Below, piece by piece: positions 8,241 through 16,782 of a stretch of 64,000 nucleotides of DNA; within the stretch, counting starts at the first letter, position 1, and every line of letters begins with the position of its first letter. The DNA comes from Halodesulfovibrio aestuarii DSM 17919 = ATCC 29578 (GTDB lineage Bacteria; Desulfobacterota; Desulfovibrionia; Desulfovibrionales; Desulfovibrionaceae). The position numbers were made by a program, and so were the translations under genes. The notes under the pieces are model-generated. The model did no database searches and was not told where the DNA came from. It saw nothing but the letters and a program-made list of their open reading frames with translations. The stretch lies in NCBI RefSeq assembly GCF_000384815.1, contig NZ_ARQF01000021.1, positions 186,001 through 250,000 of the forward strand, read 5' to 3'.

Positions 8241-11129
8241 ATGAGCCAGGATTTTTTAGATCCGGAAATTTTTGCCGATTTTATTATTGAAGCAAAAGAA
8301 CATCTGGAGACTATCGAGCCGAACTTACTGGAACTTGAAAAAGAACCGGAAGATATCTCGTTATTGAATGAAATCTTTAGGCCGATGCACTCATTAAAAG
8401 GTGCATCCGGTTTTCTTGGTCTCAATAAAATGAATACGCTTGCGCACCGTGCTGAGAACATTATGGATGAGTTGCGCAAGGGGGATATGGAAGCTACTCC
8501 TGCCATAATGGATGTAATTCTTGAAGCAACTGATGCTCTGCGCAAGATTCTCGATAATCTCGAGAATGAAGGTGAGGAGGGGGACGTGGCGACCGACCCG
8601 ATTATTCAGACTCTGGATGCGTTGCTTGCAGGTGAAGAGCCTACTCCAGCAACTTCGTCTGTGAATGTGGCTAATGAGCCTGAGCAGGATGTTGCAGTTG
8701 AAGATACTCCTCTTGAGGCTGTGCAGGAAGAAAGCTCTATTGAGTTTGATCAAGATGAACTTGAGGTCAGTACCCGAGCCGTCGTGGATATCCCTGAAGG
8801 CGAGCCGTATGCGTTAACGTCTTTTGGTGAAGGCCACTTACGCGACTTTATTGAAGAGGCCGCAGAGAATACAGCAGATTTAAGTAATGGCCTTCTTGAA
8901 CTTGAACAGAATCCAGAAGACAACGATGCTCTTGTAAATGACCTGTTTCGCTTTTTCCATAATCTTAAGGGGAACAGCGGCATTATTGGATTTCAAGAAT
9001 TAAACAGTCTTACGCACGAAGCAGAAACTCTCCTTAATCGAACCCGTAAAGGTGAGCTTCCTGTGACTCAGGGGCTTATTGATACGTTGCTACGCTGCGT
9101 TGATGTTATTGATATTCTTGTAAACAGAATCGATATTGAAACCGGCCAGGTTCCAACGTTTGATCTTTCCGAAATTTTATCTGTATTGCGTCACGCAGTC
9201 GAGCATGGTGAGTTCCCAGAAGTTGTTAAGAACACACCTGTCCCAGCTTCTGAGGAAGAATCCGTAGAATGCGTGGAAGAAGTTCCTGAGTATGATAAAG
9301 AAGATATGGATATTTTTATCGTGACGATAACTCAGCAGCGTGTCGCAGTCGATCTTGCTGTTAAGGCGTTGGAAAAGGACTCCACGCAAGAAGACTATAT
9401 TAACAGTCTCTACAGAAGCCTTGTTACAACACAAAATTCGTGCAGCTATATGCAGTACGATAAACCGCGAGTACAGGCAGAGCGTACCGCGGGACTTGTA
9501 GATTCCGGTCGTAATGCTGATATGGATTTTGCACTTATGCTTGATCTGTTGCTTCAGGAAATCGAAATTCTGAATGATATGGTCGATGCAGAGTTGGCAG
9601 TTTTTAATCTATCTATTGATATAGAAGCTGAATTAAAAGGTGTAGGTGAACCTTCGTCTGGCCCGCAGGATGAATTGGAGATCAGTCTAGAATTGCCGGA
9701 ATCCGGCAGTGCAGATGCTCCTGTTTCTTTTGTCGCCAATGCTCTTGTGGAAGAGCCTGAGGCGATTAGAGAAGCGTCTAAACCTGTTTCAAAGCCTGCT
9801 GCAACTCCAAAAGAAACGCCAAAACAAAAGCAAAATCCAGAGCCGAAACCAAAAGTTAAAGCAGCTCCAGAGACCGCATCTGCTCCAGCTAAGGCGAAAG
9901 AGAAGGCTCCTGTAAAACAGCAAAAGCCAAAATCATCCAGTACGATCCGTGTTGATCATGAAAAACTTGATCATTTAATGAACCTAATTGGTGAGTTGAT
10001 CATTAACCGAAACCGTTACACGATGCTGGCCCGTAATCTTGAAGATGGGAACGATGTAGACATTCAGGAAGTTGCCCAGTCTTTGACTGAAACAACTTAC
10101 GCAATGGCACGTATTTCAGATGATCTTCAAGATACTATTATGAAGGTTCGCATGGTGCCAGTGTCTTCTGTGTTCTCCCGTTTTCCTCGTCTGGTTCGAG
10201 ACCTTTCCCGTAAGAGCGGGAAAGAAGTAGACTTGATCATGGAAGGCGAAGAAACAGAATTGGATAAAAGCGTTGTGGAAGTCATCGGAGATCCACTAGT
10301 CCACCTTATTCGAAACGCAATGGATCACGGTGTCGAGTCTGAAGAAGATCGTTTAAAGGCTGGTAAGCAGGGCAAAGGTACTGTTCACCTCCGTGCATAT
10401 TATCGTGGTAACTCCGTAGCCATTGAAATTGAAGATGATGGTAAAGGTATTGATCCGGAAAAAATGCGCGAAGTTGCGATCAAAAAGGGTATCATTAGTC
10501 CTGATGAAGCAAAAGTTCTTGATGATCGTGAAGCAATGGAGCTTATTTTTGCGCCGGGATTCTCTTCTGCTGAGACCATTACAGACATTTCTGGGCGAGG
10601 CGTTGGTATGGACGTTGTCCGTACTAACATTAAAAACCTTAAAGGAAGCGTTGCTATCCATTCTGAGCTCGGAAAAGGAACTCGCTTTACCTTGACCCTG
10701 CCGCTTACTCTGGCGATTATTGATGCTCTTATGGTTAATGTTGCTGGTGAAGCGTTTGCAATTCCGTTGGATGCTGTTTCTGAAACAACCAAAATTGAAT
10801 CAGCGCGTCTTACTGATGTGAACGGGCGTAAAGCTGTAACCTTGCGTGGTGAAGTGCTTGGACTTGTCTATATGTCAGACTTGTTAGACTTACCGCGTTC
10901 TGAAGAAGCAGATGTACTTTCTGTTGTTGTGATCCATGATAACGATAGACGACTGGGGATTGTTGTAGACAAACTTCATGAGCGTCAGGAAATTGTTATT
11001 AAGCCGTTGGGTGAATACCTTGGAGATATTAAAGGTATTTCCGGCGCAACCATTATGGGTGACGGTTCTGTAATTCTGATTCTTGATCCGCACGAAATTT
11101 ACCTGATGGCAACATCTAAAGCTTTGTAA
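8241..11129 (+). CDS. cheA: Chemotaxis histidine kinase CheA with two HPt domains
   Basis: 962 residues, larger than the usual 650-750. The first HPt domain (about 8-110) has H50 in HSLKGASGFLG. A second HPt (about 197-300) has H240 in HNLKGNSGIIG. A third helical segment (about 353-460) resembles a P1 domain but has no obvious phosphoryl-accepting His. An Ala/Pro/Lys-rich linker (about 512-565) leads to the dimerization helices (about 570-640). The ATP-binding domain follows, with its N box at 688-697 (HLIRNAMDHG), G1 box DDGKGID (732-738) and G2 box GRGVGMDVV (785-793). A C-terminal CheW-like domain runs from about 825. Start ATG follows a TTGGGGA site. It phosphorylates CheY and CheB. Confidence 0.96.
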   Translation: MSQDFLDPEIFADFIIEAKEHLETIEPNLLELEKEPEDISLLNEIFRPMHSLKGASGFLGLNKMNTLAHRAENIMDELRKGDMEATPAIMDVILEATDALRKILDNLENEGEEGDVATDPIIQTLDALLAGEEPTPATSSVNVANEPEQDVAVEDTPLEAVQEESSIEFDQDELEVSTRAVVDIPEGEPYALTSFGEGHLRDFIEEAAENTADLSNGLLELEQNPEDNDALVNDLFRFFHNLKGNSGIIGFQELNSLTHEAETLLNRTRKGELPVTQGLIDTLLRCVDVIDILVNRIDIETGQVPTFDLSEILSVLRHAVEHGEFPEVVKNTPVPASEEESVECVEEVPEYDKEDMDIFIVTITQQRVAVDLAVKALEKDSTQEDYINSLYRSLVTTQNSCSYMQYDKPRVQAERTAGLVDSGRNADMDFALMLDLLLQEIEILNDMVDAELAVFNLSIDIEAELKGVGEPSSGPQDELEISLELPESGSADAPVSFVANALVEEPEAIREASKPVSKPAATPKETPKQKQNPEPKPKVKAAPETASAPAKAKEKAPVKQQKPKSSSTIRVDHEKLDHLMNLIGELIINRNRYTMLARNLEDGNDVDIQEVAQSLTETTYAMARISDDLQDTIMKVRMVPVSSVFSRFPRLVRDLSRKSGKEVDLIMEGEETELDKSVVEVIGDPLVHLIRNAMDHGVESEEDRLKAGKQGKGTVHLRAYYRGNSVAIEIEDDGKGIDPEKMREVAIKKGIISPDEAKVLDDREAMELIFAPGFSSAETITDISGRGVGMDVVRTNIKNLKGSVAIHSELGKGTRFTLTLPLTLAIIDALMVNVAGEAFAIPLDAVSETTKIESARLTDVNGRKAVTLRGEVLGLVYMSDLLDLPRSEEADVLSVVVIHDNDRRLGIVVDKLHERQEIVIKPLGEYLGDIKGISGATIMGDGSVILILDPHEIYLMATSKAL

Positions 11130-11155
11130 CGTTAACGAGCTATAATAAATATTGT

Positions 11156-11186
11156 AAGAGAGCCTCTTGAAGAGGCTCTCTTTTTT
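11156..11186 (+). terminator. Intrinsic terminator of the che operon
   Basis: A 12-bp perfect stem (AAGAGAGCCTCT with AGAGGCTCTCTT) with a 3-base loop, followed by six T. Confidence 0.9.
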
Positions 11187-11237
11187 ATTACGGGAAAAAG
11201 AATTGCAAGGAACCCGTCGGGATAGTATTTGCTTTGC

Positions 11238-11861
11238 ATGTCAGATAGGTACCTAGTTCCAGATGCAACACAGTATCGTGTTGAAGATATCATTAAGAAG
11301 AGCCAGTTTATCGTTACTCTGGCGCATACGCCGTCTGTGGAGGAAGCGAAAGCATTTGTGGCTGCTGTAAAAGCTGAGTTCCCTGATGCTACACACAATT
11401 GCTGGGCGTATCAGGCCGGGCCTCCCGGAACAACGGCTATGGTCGGTATGAGTGATGATGGTGAACCGCACGGTACAGCAGGGAAGCCTATGCTCAATAT
11501 GCTGCTGCACGCAGATGTAGGAGAAATTGCAGCTGTCGTTACCCGATATTTTGGTGGAACCAAATTAGGTACTGGCGGACTTGTTCGTGCTTATTCCGGC
11601 ATGGTAAAGCTTGGTTTGGAAACACTGCCAACCCGTGAAAAGATTACACCAGTGCGGTTTGAAGTCATAATTGATTACAGTGCTGTTACGTTGTTCAAGC
11701 GTATGTTGCCAGACTATGAAATCAAAGTGTTGGAAGAATCTTTTGGAGCTGATGCGGCTTTTATAGTTGAAATGCCGAAAGAGCATGCTGAGAGATTTTC
11801 AGCCGCAGTTGTTGAGCTTACCAACGGTAATGCTTTGATAGACGATATTACAGACGTATGA
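11238..11861 (+). CDS. YigZ/IMPACT family protein
   Basis: 207 residues. The N-terminal IMPACT (UPF0029) domain shows the family's conserved core, with HNCWAY, SDDGEPHGTAGKPML and VTRYFGGTKLGTGGLVRAY (residues about 50-120). A smaller C-terminal ferredoxin-like domain follows. The molecular function is uncertain; eukaryotic IMPACT regulates GCN2 and bacterial YigZ may bind nucleic acid. ATG 11238 is chosen for lack of a better start: a TTG at 11229 is in frame, and neither has a clear ribosome-binding site. Confidence 0.9.
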   Translation: MSDRYLVPDATQYRVEDIIKKSQFIVTLAHTPSVEEAKAFVAAVKAEFPDATHNCWAYQAGPPGTTAMVGMSDDGEPHGTAGKPMLNMLLHADVGEIAAVVTRYFGGTKLGTGGLVRAYSGMVKLGLETLPTREKITPVRFEVIIDYSAVTLFKRMLPDYEIKVLEESFGADAAFIVEMPKEHAERFSAAVVELTNGNALIDDITDV

Positions 11862-11863
11862 TT

Positions 11864-11917
11864 TTGAATAAAAAAAAGCCCTTGCTCGTATGAGCAAGGG
11901 CTTTTTTTTATTCAAAA
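11864..11917. terminator. Bidirectional terminator between yigZ and pgl
   Basis: AAGCCCTTGCTC pairs perfectly with GAGCAAGGGCTT. The stem is flanked by an A tract on the left and a T tract on the right, and extends through TTGAATAAA/TTTATTCAA. It serves both converging genes. Confidence 0.92.
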
Positions 11918-12652
11918 TTATCCAGTATACGCGTCTTGATCGACAATCCAGTACAGCTTGCCATTGTGAGGTTGTACACGTTGCGCAGGTAATGTTCTGT
12001 CGCTTAAAAGGTTGAGTGCCTTTGTAAGAACTTCGTGTTTTTCTTTTCCCTGAATAAGGAAAACGCAAGCTCGTGCGTTGTTTAGTACTGGTAGAGTTAG
12101 AGTAACACGCCATGCTTCCATTTCACGAATATACTGATCTGTGACCAGCCTGTTGGTAATTTCTATACCATCATATCCGGGAAACAAAGATGCTGTATGG
12201 CCATCTGATCCCATTCCTAGGAGCATAAAATCAAATCTTGGAATCTCTCCTTCACTAAGCTGAAAATGCCTGCGTAGTAGACTTTCGTATTCGTCAGCAG
12301 CGTCCTGCGAATTGATTTCGCCTTTCATTCTATAGAAATGGGTTGCCGATACCTTATGCAACAGCTCTTCTTTTGCAAGTCGATAGTTAGACTGCTGATC
12401 ATCCGGCCCTACACATCGTTCATCAACCCAGTAGAAGTTAACTTTTTCCCATGGAATACCAGAACAAAACTGTGATAGCGCAAGTGTTTCAAAAAAGAGT
12501 GTAGGTGTTCGGCCACCGGAAAGTGCAACATTATATTCTCCACGTTGTGCGATAGCATCGTGACAGCGTTCAACAAATATTTTTGCAGCATGGCGGGCAA
12601 GGGCTTGCGGTGATTCTGTAACAGAAAGAGTCAGGTCAATTGTCTTAGTCAT
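11918..12652 (-). CDS. pgl: 6-phosphogluconolactonase
   Basis: 244 residues, the DevB-type enzyme that hydrolyses 6-phosphogluconolactone in the oxidative pentose phosphate pathway. Family marks are LSGGRTP near residue 45, the YWVDERCV segment with following SNYRLAKEELL, and LLGMGSDGHTASLFPG in the middle of the protein. GGAGG lies 4 bases before the ATG. It stands alone: neither zwf nor gnd is in the window. Confidence 0.93.
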   Translation of the reverse strand: MTKTIDLTLSVTESPQALARHAAKIFVERCHDAIAQRGEYNVALSGGRTPTLFFETLALSQFCSGIPWEKVNFYWVDERCVGPDDQQSNYRLAKEELLHKVSATHFYRMKGEINSQDAADEYESLLRRHFQLSEGEIPRFDFMLLGMGSDGHTASLFPGYDGIEITNRLVTDQYIREMEAWRVTLTLPVLNNARACVFLIQGKEKHEVLTKALNLLSDRTLPAQRVQPHNGKLYWIVDQDAYTG

Positions 12653-12758
12653 AGTGCCTCCGTATTGCTCAGCAATGGCGCGGCTAAGATGGGCACCGCA
12701 ACCATTGAACGTGTGTTATACGGCATGGTTGCATACTTTGTTTACGATTAAAACGGTT

Positions 12759-13256
12759 TTATTGTTCTAATGTGTCTTTTCGGGGCAGGAAAGTTGTTCT
12801 TAAGAATTTTGAACTGAAAAAATTCATCGGGTTTTGGGCTATTACGTCAGGAATGATGTGGTACCATCGATACCCAAGTTCCTTAAAGTATGTCGCAGCA
12901 AGGTGTCGGTGCCCAGTTTCTTTGGCTGCAAGCAGGGCAGCATCGCGCTGACACCGTGAGGTGGAAACTAGCTTGAGGATACGCGGAGTGAATCCTCTGC
13001 GTGAGAAGATAGCTTTGATTCTTTTGAACTCTCTAAAGCGGGAAAAGGCGTCTGCTTGGCATAAAATAACACCCCATCCCAAAAGTGCAGAAAGAGTAAA
13101 AAGGACAATTGCGTAGAGCGGAACCCCGTCATTCAGGATAAAATGTGCCTCAATGTAAAGTGTTGTAGCTACAAACAACAATGTTAGCGCGGTTGCGTGT
13201 GGAAAAGGTGCAACTTTAATGTATCGAATGATAGTTGTGTATAATGGGGTTCGCAC
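12759..13256 (-). CDS. Hypothetical membrane protein
   Basis: 165 residues from a GTG start preceded by AGGAA 8 bases upstream. Two hydrophobic segments at about residues 18-38 and 47-67 are likely membrane helices. A basic, Arg-rich region follows (FSRFREFKRIKAIFSRRGF), then a soluble C-terminus of about 80 residues. I do not recognise a family. It is transcribed alone, divergent from the small gene at 13479. Confidence 0.7.
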   Translation of the reverse strand: MRTPLYTTIIRYIKVAPFPHATALTLLFVATTLYIEAHFILNDGVPLYAIVLFTLSALLGWGVILCQADAFSRFREFKRIKAIFSRRGFTPRILKLVSTSRCQRDAALLAAKETGHRHLAATYFKELGYRWYHIIPDVIAQNPMNFFSSKFLRTTFLPRKDTLEQ

Positions 13257-13478
13257 TGTTGTAGTTCCTGTGTCATGCTTACATGTAATTTACTAGTGGA
13301 AAAAACTTGTTAAGATATATTGTAATATAAGTCATGTGGTAGGAAGCAATAATTGAAAGATAATGAAGAAGTTACATAAACAAAGAAAATTGTATAACTG
13401 AGTACATTCTATACAGCATTCTTTGTGTTGCATTATAGTAAGATAAAAATCCTATTATGATAGGTTAAGGGGCAGCAC

Positions 13479-13805
13479 ATGAAACAAGTTAATGCTAGAT
13501 TAGATATTATTGAAAAAATTAAGACTGAATATAACGCAACGGGTGCAATACATATTGATTCTGAAGATATAAAGCTCAACAAAGATGGAAAGGATGCATT
13601 GTATAAGAGTGCTGAAACATTAGCGGAAAGATTAGGTATGCATAGCCATAGTCTACAACAGCATCTTTATAATAATATATATTATATTGAACCAGCAGGG
13701 CCTCTTGTTGTGGCCATATCTTTACCAGAGCAAAAAATTGAAATGTTTGCGCAGATGCCTCAATCAATGTGGTCGTTTAAATTAAACAACAGGTTCGTAA
13801 ACTAA
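13479..13805 (+). CDS. Small unknown protein A of a paralogous pair
   Basis: 108 residues, soluble, family unknown to me. An AAGGGG site precedes the ATG. Residues 62-100 (HLYNNIYYIEP, SLPEQKIE, MPQSMWSF) match the next gene's product residue for residue without a gap, including E71-P72, L82-P83, I87-E88, P94 and W98-F100. The two genes therefore arose by duplication. A short CCTAT-TATG-ATAGG palindrome lies at 13451-13464, just upstream of the ribosome-binding site. Confidence 0.75.
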   Translation: MKQVNARLDIIEKIKTEYNATGAIHIDSEDIKLNKDGKDALYKSAETLAERLGMHSHSLQQHLYNNIYYIEPAGPLVVAISLPEQKIEMFAQMPQSMWSFKLNNRFVN

Positions 13806-13881
13806 AAAAATATCCCTCATACATATTGGGTAGTACCTGAACGTAATATGTATTGGCGGGCTGTTCAAGCGCGGAGATAGT

Positions 13882-14187
13882 ATGCGATTATCAATGAGAC
13901 AATACTATTTAGCAAAAAAATTGCAAACACAGCGGTTTGGGGAAATAGCCGTTCCTGTTGATCCTGAGCAGATTCTTTTGCACCATGAGGCTACAGCCGT
14001 AGTTCGGTCCGCAGCAGATCGGGTGGTAAGTGAATCGGCAGTAACGCGAGAAGAAATTATTTCCCGTTTGTTTGATAATGTGTTCAGGCTGGAACCGTCA
14101 GACACGTTAATGTTACTTATTGAGTTGCCAAGGTATGATATTGAATTTTACGTGGAGTTACCAAGCGCGTTGTGGAACTTTCGATGA
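13882..14187 (+). CDS. Small unknown protein B of a paralogous pair
   Basis: 101 residues, ATG preceded by GCGGAGA. It aligns without gaps over about 100 residues with the product of the gene 77 bases upstream: RLFDNVFRLEP aligns with HLYNNIYYIEP, IELP with ISLP, and LPSALWNF with MPQSMWSF. It ends right after the conserved WNFR. No signal peptide or membrane helix. Function unknown. It lies 78 bases before the darP-like gene in the same orientation, so the three may be one transcription unit. Confidence 0.78.
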   Translation: MRLSMRQYYLAKKLQTQRFGEIAVPVDPEQILLHHEATAVVRSAADRVVSESAVTREEIISRLFDNVFRLEPSDTLMLLIELPRYDIEFYVELPSALWNFR

Positions 14188-14265
14188 CACTTTTTTTGTG
14201 CGGAGAAACAGAGACTTTACGAATGTGGTTCCCTACGGTAGAAGCAGACCTCTTGGAGGTCTAAG

Positions 14266-14787
14266 ATGGTTACAGATCATATACATGAATTGGAAGTTGA
14301 AGAGAGCGAAGAGTACATAAGCCGATCAGAAAAGAAGCGTCGCAGCACAGCTATCCAGAAAATTGGTGAAGAGTTGGCGTCTTTTCCGATCAGCGCAATT
14401 CGTTCGTTTAACCTTCCTCCTGCGTTACTGCAGGAATACGAAGAACTGCATAAGATTACGAAACACGAAGCTAAGCGCCGTAAAATGCAATATATCGGTA
14501 AAATGCTTCGTGAGGTTGACATAGAGCCAATTAGAGCACGTATTGAGGAAGTACAAGAGGGCAAGGCTGCTGTTGCTGCTGACTTTCATCACTTGGAACG
14601 TTTGCGTGAACGTTTAATTCAAGGCGACAAAGAGGCAATGGACGCAGTGCTTGAATTGTACCCGGATGTGGATATTCAAAAACTGCGTCAGCTTGTACGT
14701 AATACAAAAAAAGAGATGGAAAAGCAGAAGCCTTTGAAATCTTCTAAGTTATTATTTCGTTATCTGCGTGAGCTCGAACAAGGCTAA
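14266..14787 (+). CDS. darP: DarP/YjgA family ribosome-associated protein
   Basis: 173 residues, helical and highly charged. The family signature is clear: SRSEKKRRSTAIQKIGEELA at the N-terminus, then ITKHEAKRRKMQYIGKMLRE with the conserved HEAxRRxxQYIGKxMR core, and DIEPIRA. In Escherichia coli this DUF615 protein promotes maturation of the 50S ribosomal subunit. GGAGG lies before the ATG. The family is best known from beta- and gammaproteobacteria. A strong terminator follows. Confidence 0.9.
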   Translation: MVTDHIHELEVEESEEYISRSEKKRRSTAIQKIGEELASFPISAIRSFNLPPALLQEYEELHKITKHEAKRRKMQYIGKMLREVDIEPIRARIEEVQEGKAAVAADFHHLERLRERLIQGDKEAMDAVLELYPDVDIQKLRQLVRNTKKEMEKQKPLKSSKLLFRYLRELEQG

Positions 14788-14820
14788 CAACGTTTTTTGT
14801 ACACAGATTGTTGTGCATAA

Positions 14821-14857
14821 AAATACCCCGAAAGTAGTTCTTTCGGGGTATTTTTTT
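14821..14857 (+). terminator. Intrinsic terminator after darP
   Basis: ATACCCCGAAAG and CTTTCGGGGTAT form a 12-bp stem with a 5-base loop, followed by seven T. The A-rich left flank could also serve the converging gene. Confidence 0.92.
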
Positions 14858-14898
14858 GTATAGTCACTTGAATTGCGGAGTGTGATGGAATCTCTCTG

Positions 14899-16011
14899 TT
14901 ATGGGTGTTGAACTGCCTGAAATGCCTGATAGCTGTATTTGGCTACAGAAATGATTTCAGATAATGCCGGATAGCTGTCCAGCCAGTTTACCTTTTTCTG
15001 TCTCGAGGGATGCCGCCGGGCAGGGGCACCTACAATTCTCTTATATAAAAGCTTTGCTTTTTCTTCGTGGCCCTGCTCATAGAGTTTTTTGCATATTCCT
15101 TTGGCAGCCTGTTGAGGAGCTCTTGTAAACATGCAGGCGCGTGAAATTTGTTGATGCAGATGTACTCCGGGGCTTAACTTCTCACCATGCAAATAGGCAG
15201 AAGCTGCGTTACCAAAATCCCCTTCCTGCAGAAGTGACTTTGCAGTGGCGTACAGAGGGTTGTCTTTTTGATGAGCCTCACAGAGTGGTTTGAGAGCATT
15301 CGCTGCTCCTTCGTAATCATGCTGTGCCATGAAAATTTCACCTGCAGTATTAAGCTCTTGTATGTATTGCTCGGTGTCTCTTTTACCTTTCCATGCCTTA
15401 GCACGCCCGACGTAGGCTGCGCCGTGTCTGGGATTAAGGGCAATGGCTTGGGAAAACGTTTCGATCGCGCTGTCCCAGTGGTGATTTTTCAGTAGTTTTT
15501 TCCCGCGTTCGCAAATGGTTTCTGCTGTGTCTGGCTCGGGTTTCAGTATTACTTGAGCTTCGTTGCTGCTCTGTGGTTGAGCTGCTGCTGGAATAGCCAC
15601 ACCATACGTATTGCGTACCGCATGAATTACCTGCTGTACCAGTCCATCCATAGTATACGGACGGGCTAAAAATGATGAGTACCCAAGAGTGAGGGTTCGC
15701 ATCACAAAATCTTTGGTCGGGGAAGTAGAAACGGCAAGAACTGGAATAGATATTTGTGCTCGAATACTTTTAAGCTTATCTATTAAATACTGAGCATCGC
15801 CGTCTTTCATTTGAGCGCCGCAGATTATTATGTCAAATGATTCTATTTCACCTGACTGAGCCTTGGATAGTGAGCGGAATGTTCCAGAGACAGAGTCTAC
15901 TATTAGTGCACTGCGAACTCCAATGCGAAACAGCATTTTTCTGTCTAATGCGGCTTCTGCACTGTTTCCGTTGATGATGAGTGCATGTTCAGGTTTTTTG
16001 GGTGTGCTCAT
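14899..16011 (-). CDS. Pseudo-receiver domain protein with TPR repeats
   Basis: 370 residues. Residues about 8-135 have the receiver-domain layout, but the usual phospho-acceptor strand LxxTDxxMPxMDG reads IIICGAQMKDGD, so the Asp is absent. The conserved Lys-Pro near the end reads ARPYTMDG, with Arg for Lys. It should not be phosphorylated in the normal way. Residues about 160-330 carry TPR-like repeats (HWDSAIETFSQAIALNPRHG, then further helices), suggesting a protein-interaction platform. Monocistronic, convergent with darP. Comparable receiver-TPR proteins occur in Desulfovibrio; the partner is unknown. Confidence 0.8.
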   Translation of the reverse strand: MSTPKKPEHALIINGNSAEAALDRKMLFRIGVRSALIVDSVSGTFRSLSKAQSGEIESFDIIICGAQMKDGDAQYLIDKLKSIRAQISIPVLAVSTSPTKDFVMRTLTLGYSSFLARPYTMDGLVQQVIHAVRNTYGVAIPAAAQPQSSNEAQVILKPEPDTAETICERGKKLLKNHHWDSAIETFSQAIALNPRHGAAYVGRAKAWKGKRDTEQYIQELNTAGEIFMAQHDYEGAANALKPLCEAHQKDNPLYATAKSLLQEGDFGNAASAYLHGEKLSPGVHLHQQISRACMFTRAPQQAAKGICKKLYEQGHEEKAKLLYKRIVGAPARRHPSRQKKVNWLDSYPALSEIISVAKYSYQAFQAVQHP

Positions 16012-16082
16012 GTAGCGCCTCTATGGTGTGCCTTAACAACGTAGGTTTAATGGGTCTGTGCTGGGGAAACGTACTGAAGAAA

Positions 16083-16541
16083 TTAGTCGTGAATCGCCTG
16101 TTTTTCAGTGATGGACTCGTCAAATTCGTCAGAGGACGTAGCATGGGCATGCAGGGGAATTACTTTGCCCATTGTTCTCTCTCTCTGTTGTGTCTGGCGA
16201 GACGGGTGAACATTGTATTGTTTGCCGCAGCGCCAGCATATTTTTTTTGTGTTGCCATGAGGCAGTCGCACAAGCATCCCTTCGTCTTTGCAACATTCTG
16301 CGCAAAATGGACCGTGCCGAACACTGCCAGTCTTTAACCAATAGTAATTCCCGTCAAAAATAAGGTTCTTGGAAAAATGAAGAATGTCATCATATTCTTT
16401 GACCTGAATTTTGAGCGAGGATACTTGGTCGCAAAGCGAAATATATTTGGATTGAAGTTCCTTCAATAGATGCTTTGCTTCGCGGTTTTTTCCTTTCAAA
16501 AAAAGTTCGCTAACTTCTTTGAATTTAGAGTAGTCGAGCAT
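16083..16541 (-). CDS. Coiled-coil/zinc-ribbon protein, unknown function
   Basis: 152 residues from the ATG at 16541, which has AAGGGG just upstream; a TTG 18 bases earlier is in frame but less likely. The N-terminal half is helical and probably coiled coil. The middle has paired cysteines, CAEC and CWRC, about 25 residues apart, forming a likely four-Cys zinc ribbon (GPFCAECCKDEGML and KKICWRCGKQYNV). The C-terminal tail is polar. I recall similar small proteins in other sulfate reducers, without a known role. Confidence 0.7.
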   Translation of the reverse strand: MLDYSKFKEVSELFLKGKNREAKHLLKELQSKYISLCDQVSSLKIQVKEYDDILHFSKNLIFDGNYYWLKTGSVRHGPFCAECCKDEGMLVRLPHGNTKKICWRCGKQYNVHPSRQTQQRERTMGKVIPLHAHATSSDEFDESITEKQAIHD

Positions 16542-16739
16542 TAACTGCCCCTTATGCAAGTTGTATGTTGTCTTACAACTGCTATCGGTCTGTAAGGAGA
16601 AATCTTTAAAAAACGGGAGTAGTTAAGCATTAGACTCTTATTAGATTTATCCTTCTGTACAATTAGTAAAGGCTCGAAGTCAACGAAGATGCTTGATATG
16701 CAAAGAAAAAGTAAGTTTGTCGAGGTATGCTGGATATGA

Positions 16740-16774
16740 AAAGGCCGCACAGTGAGGTGCGGCCTTTTTTTCTA
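16740..16774. terminator. Terminator downstream of the adenosine-deaminase-like gene
   Basis: AAAGGCCGCAC pairs with GTGCGGCCTTT, with A and T tracts on the two flanks, so it works for the minus-strand gene ending at 16783 and could also stop plus-strand transcription. Confidence 0.88.
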
Positions 16775-16782
16775 TGTGGTGG

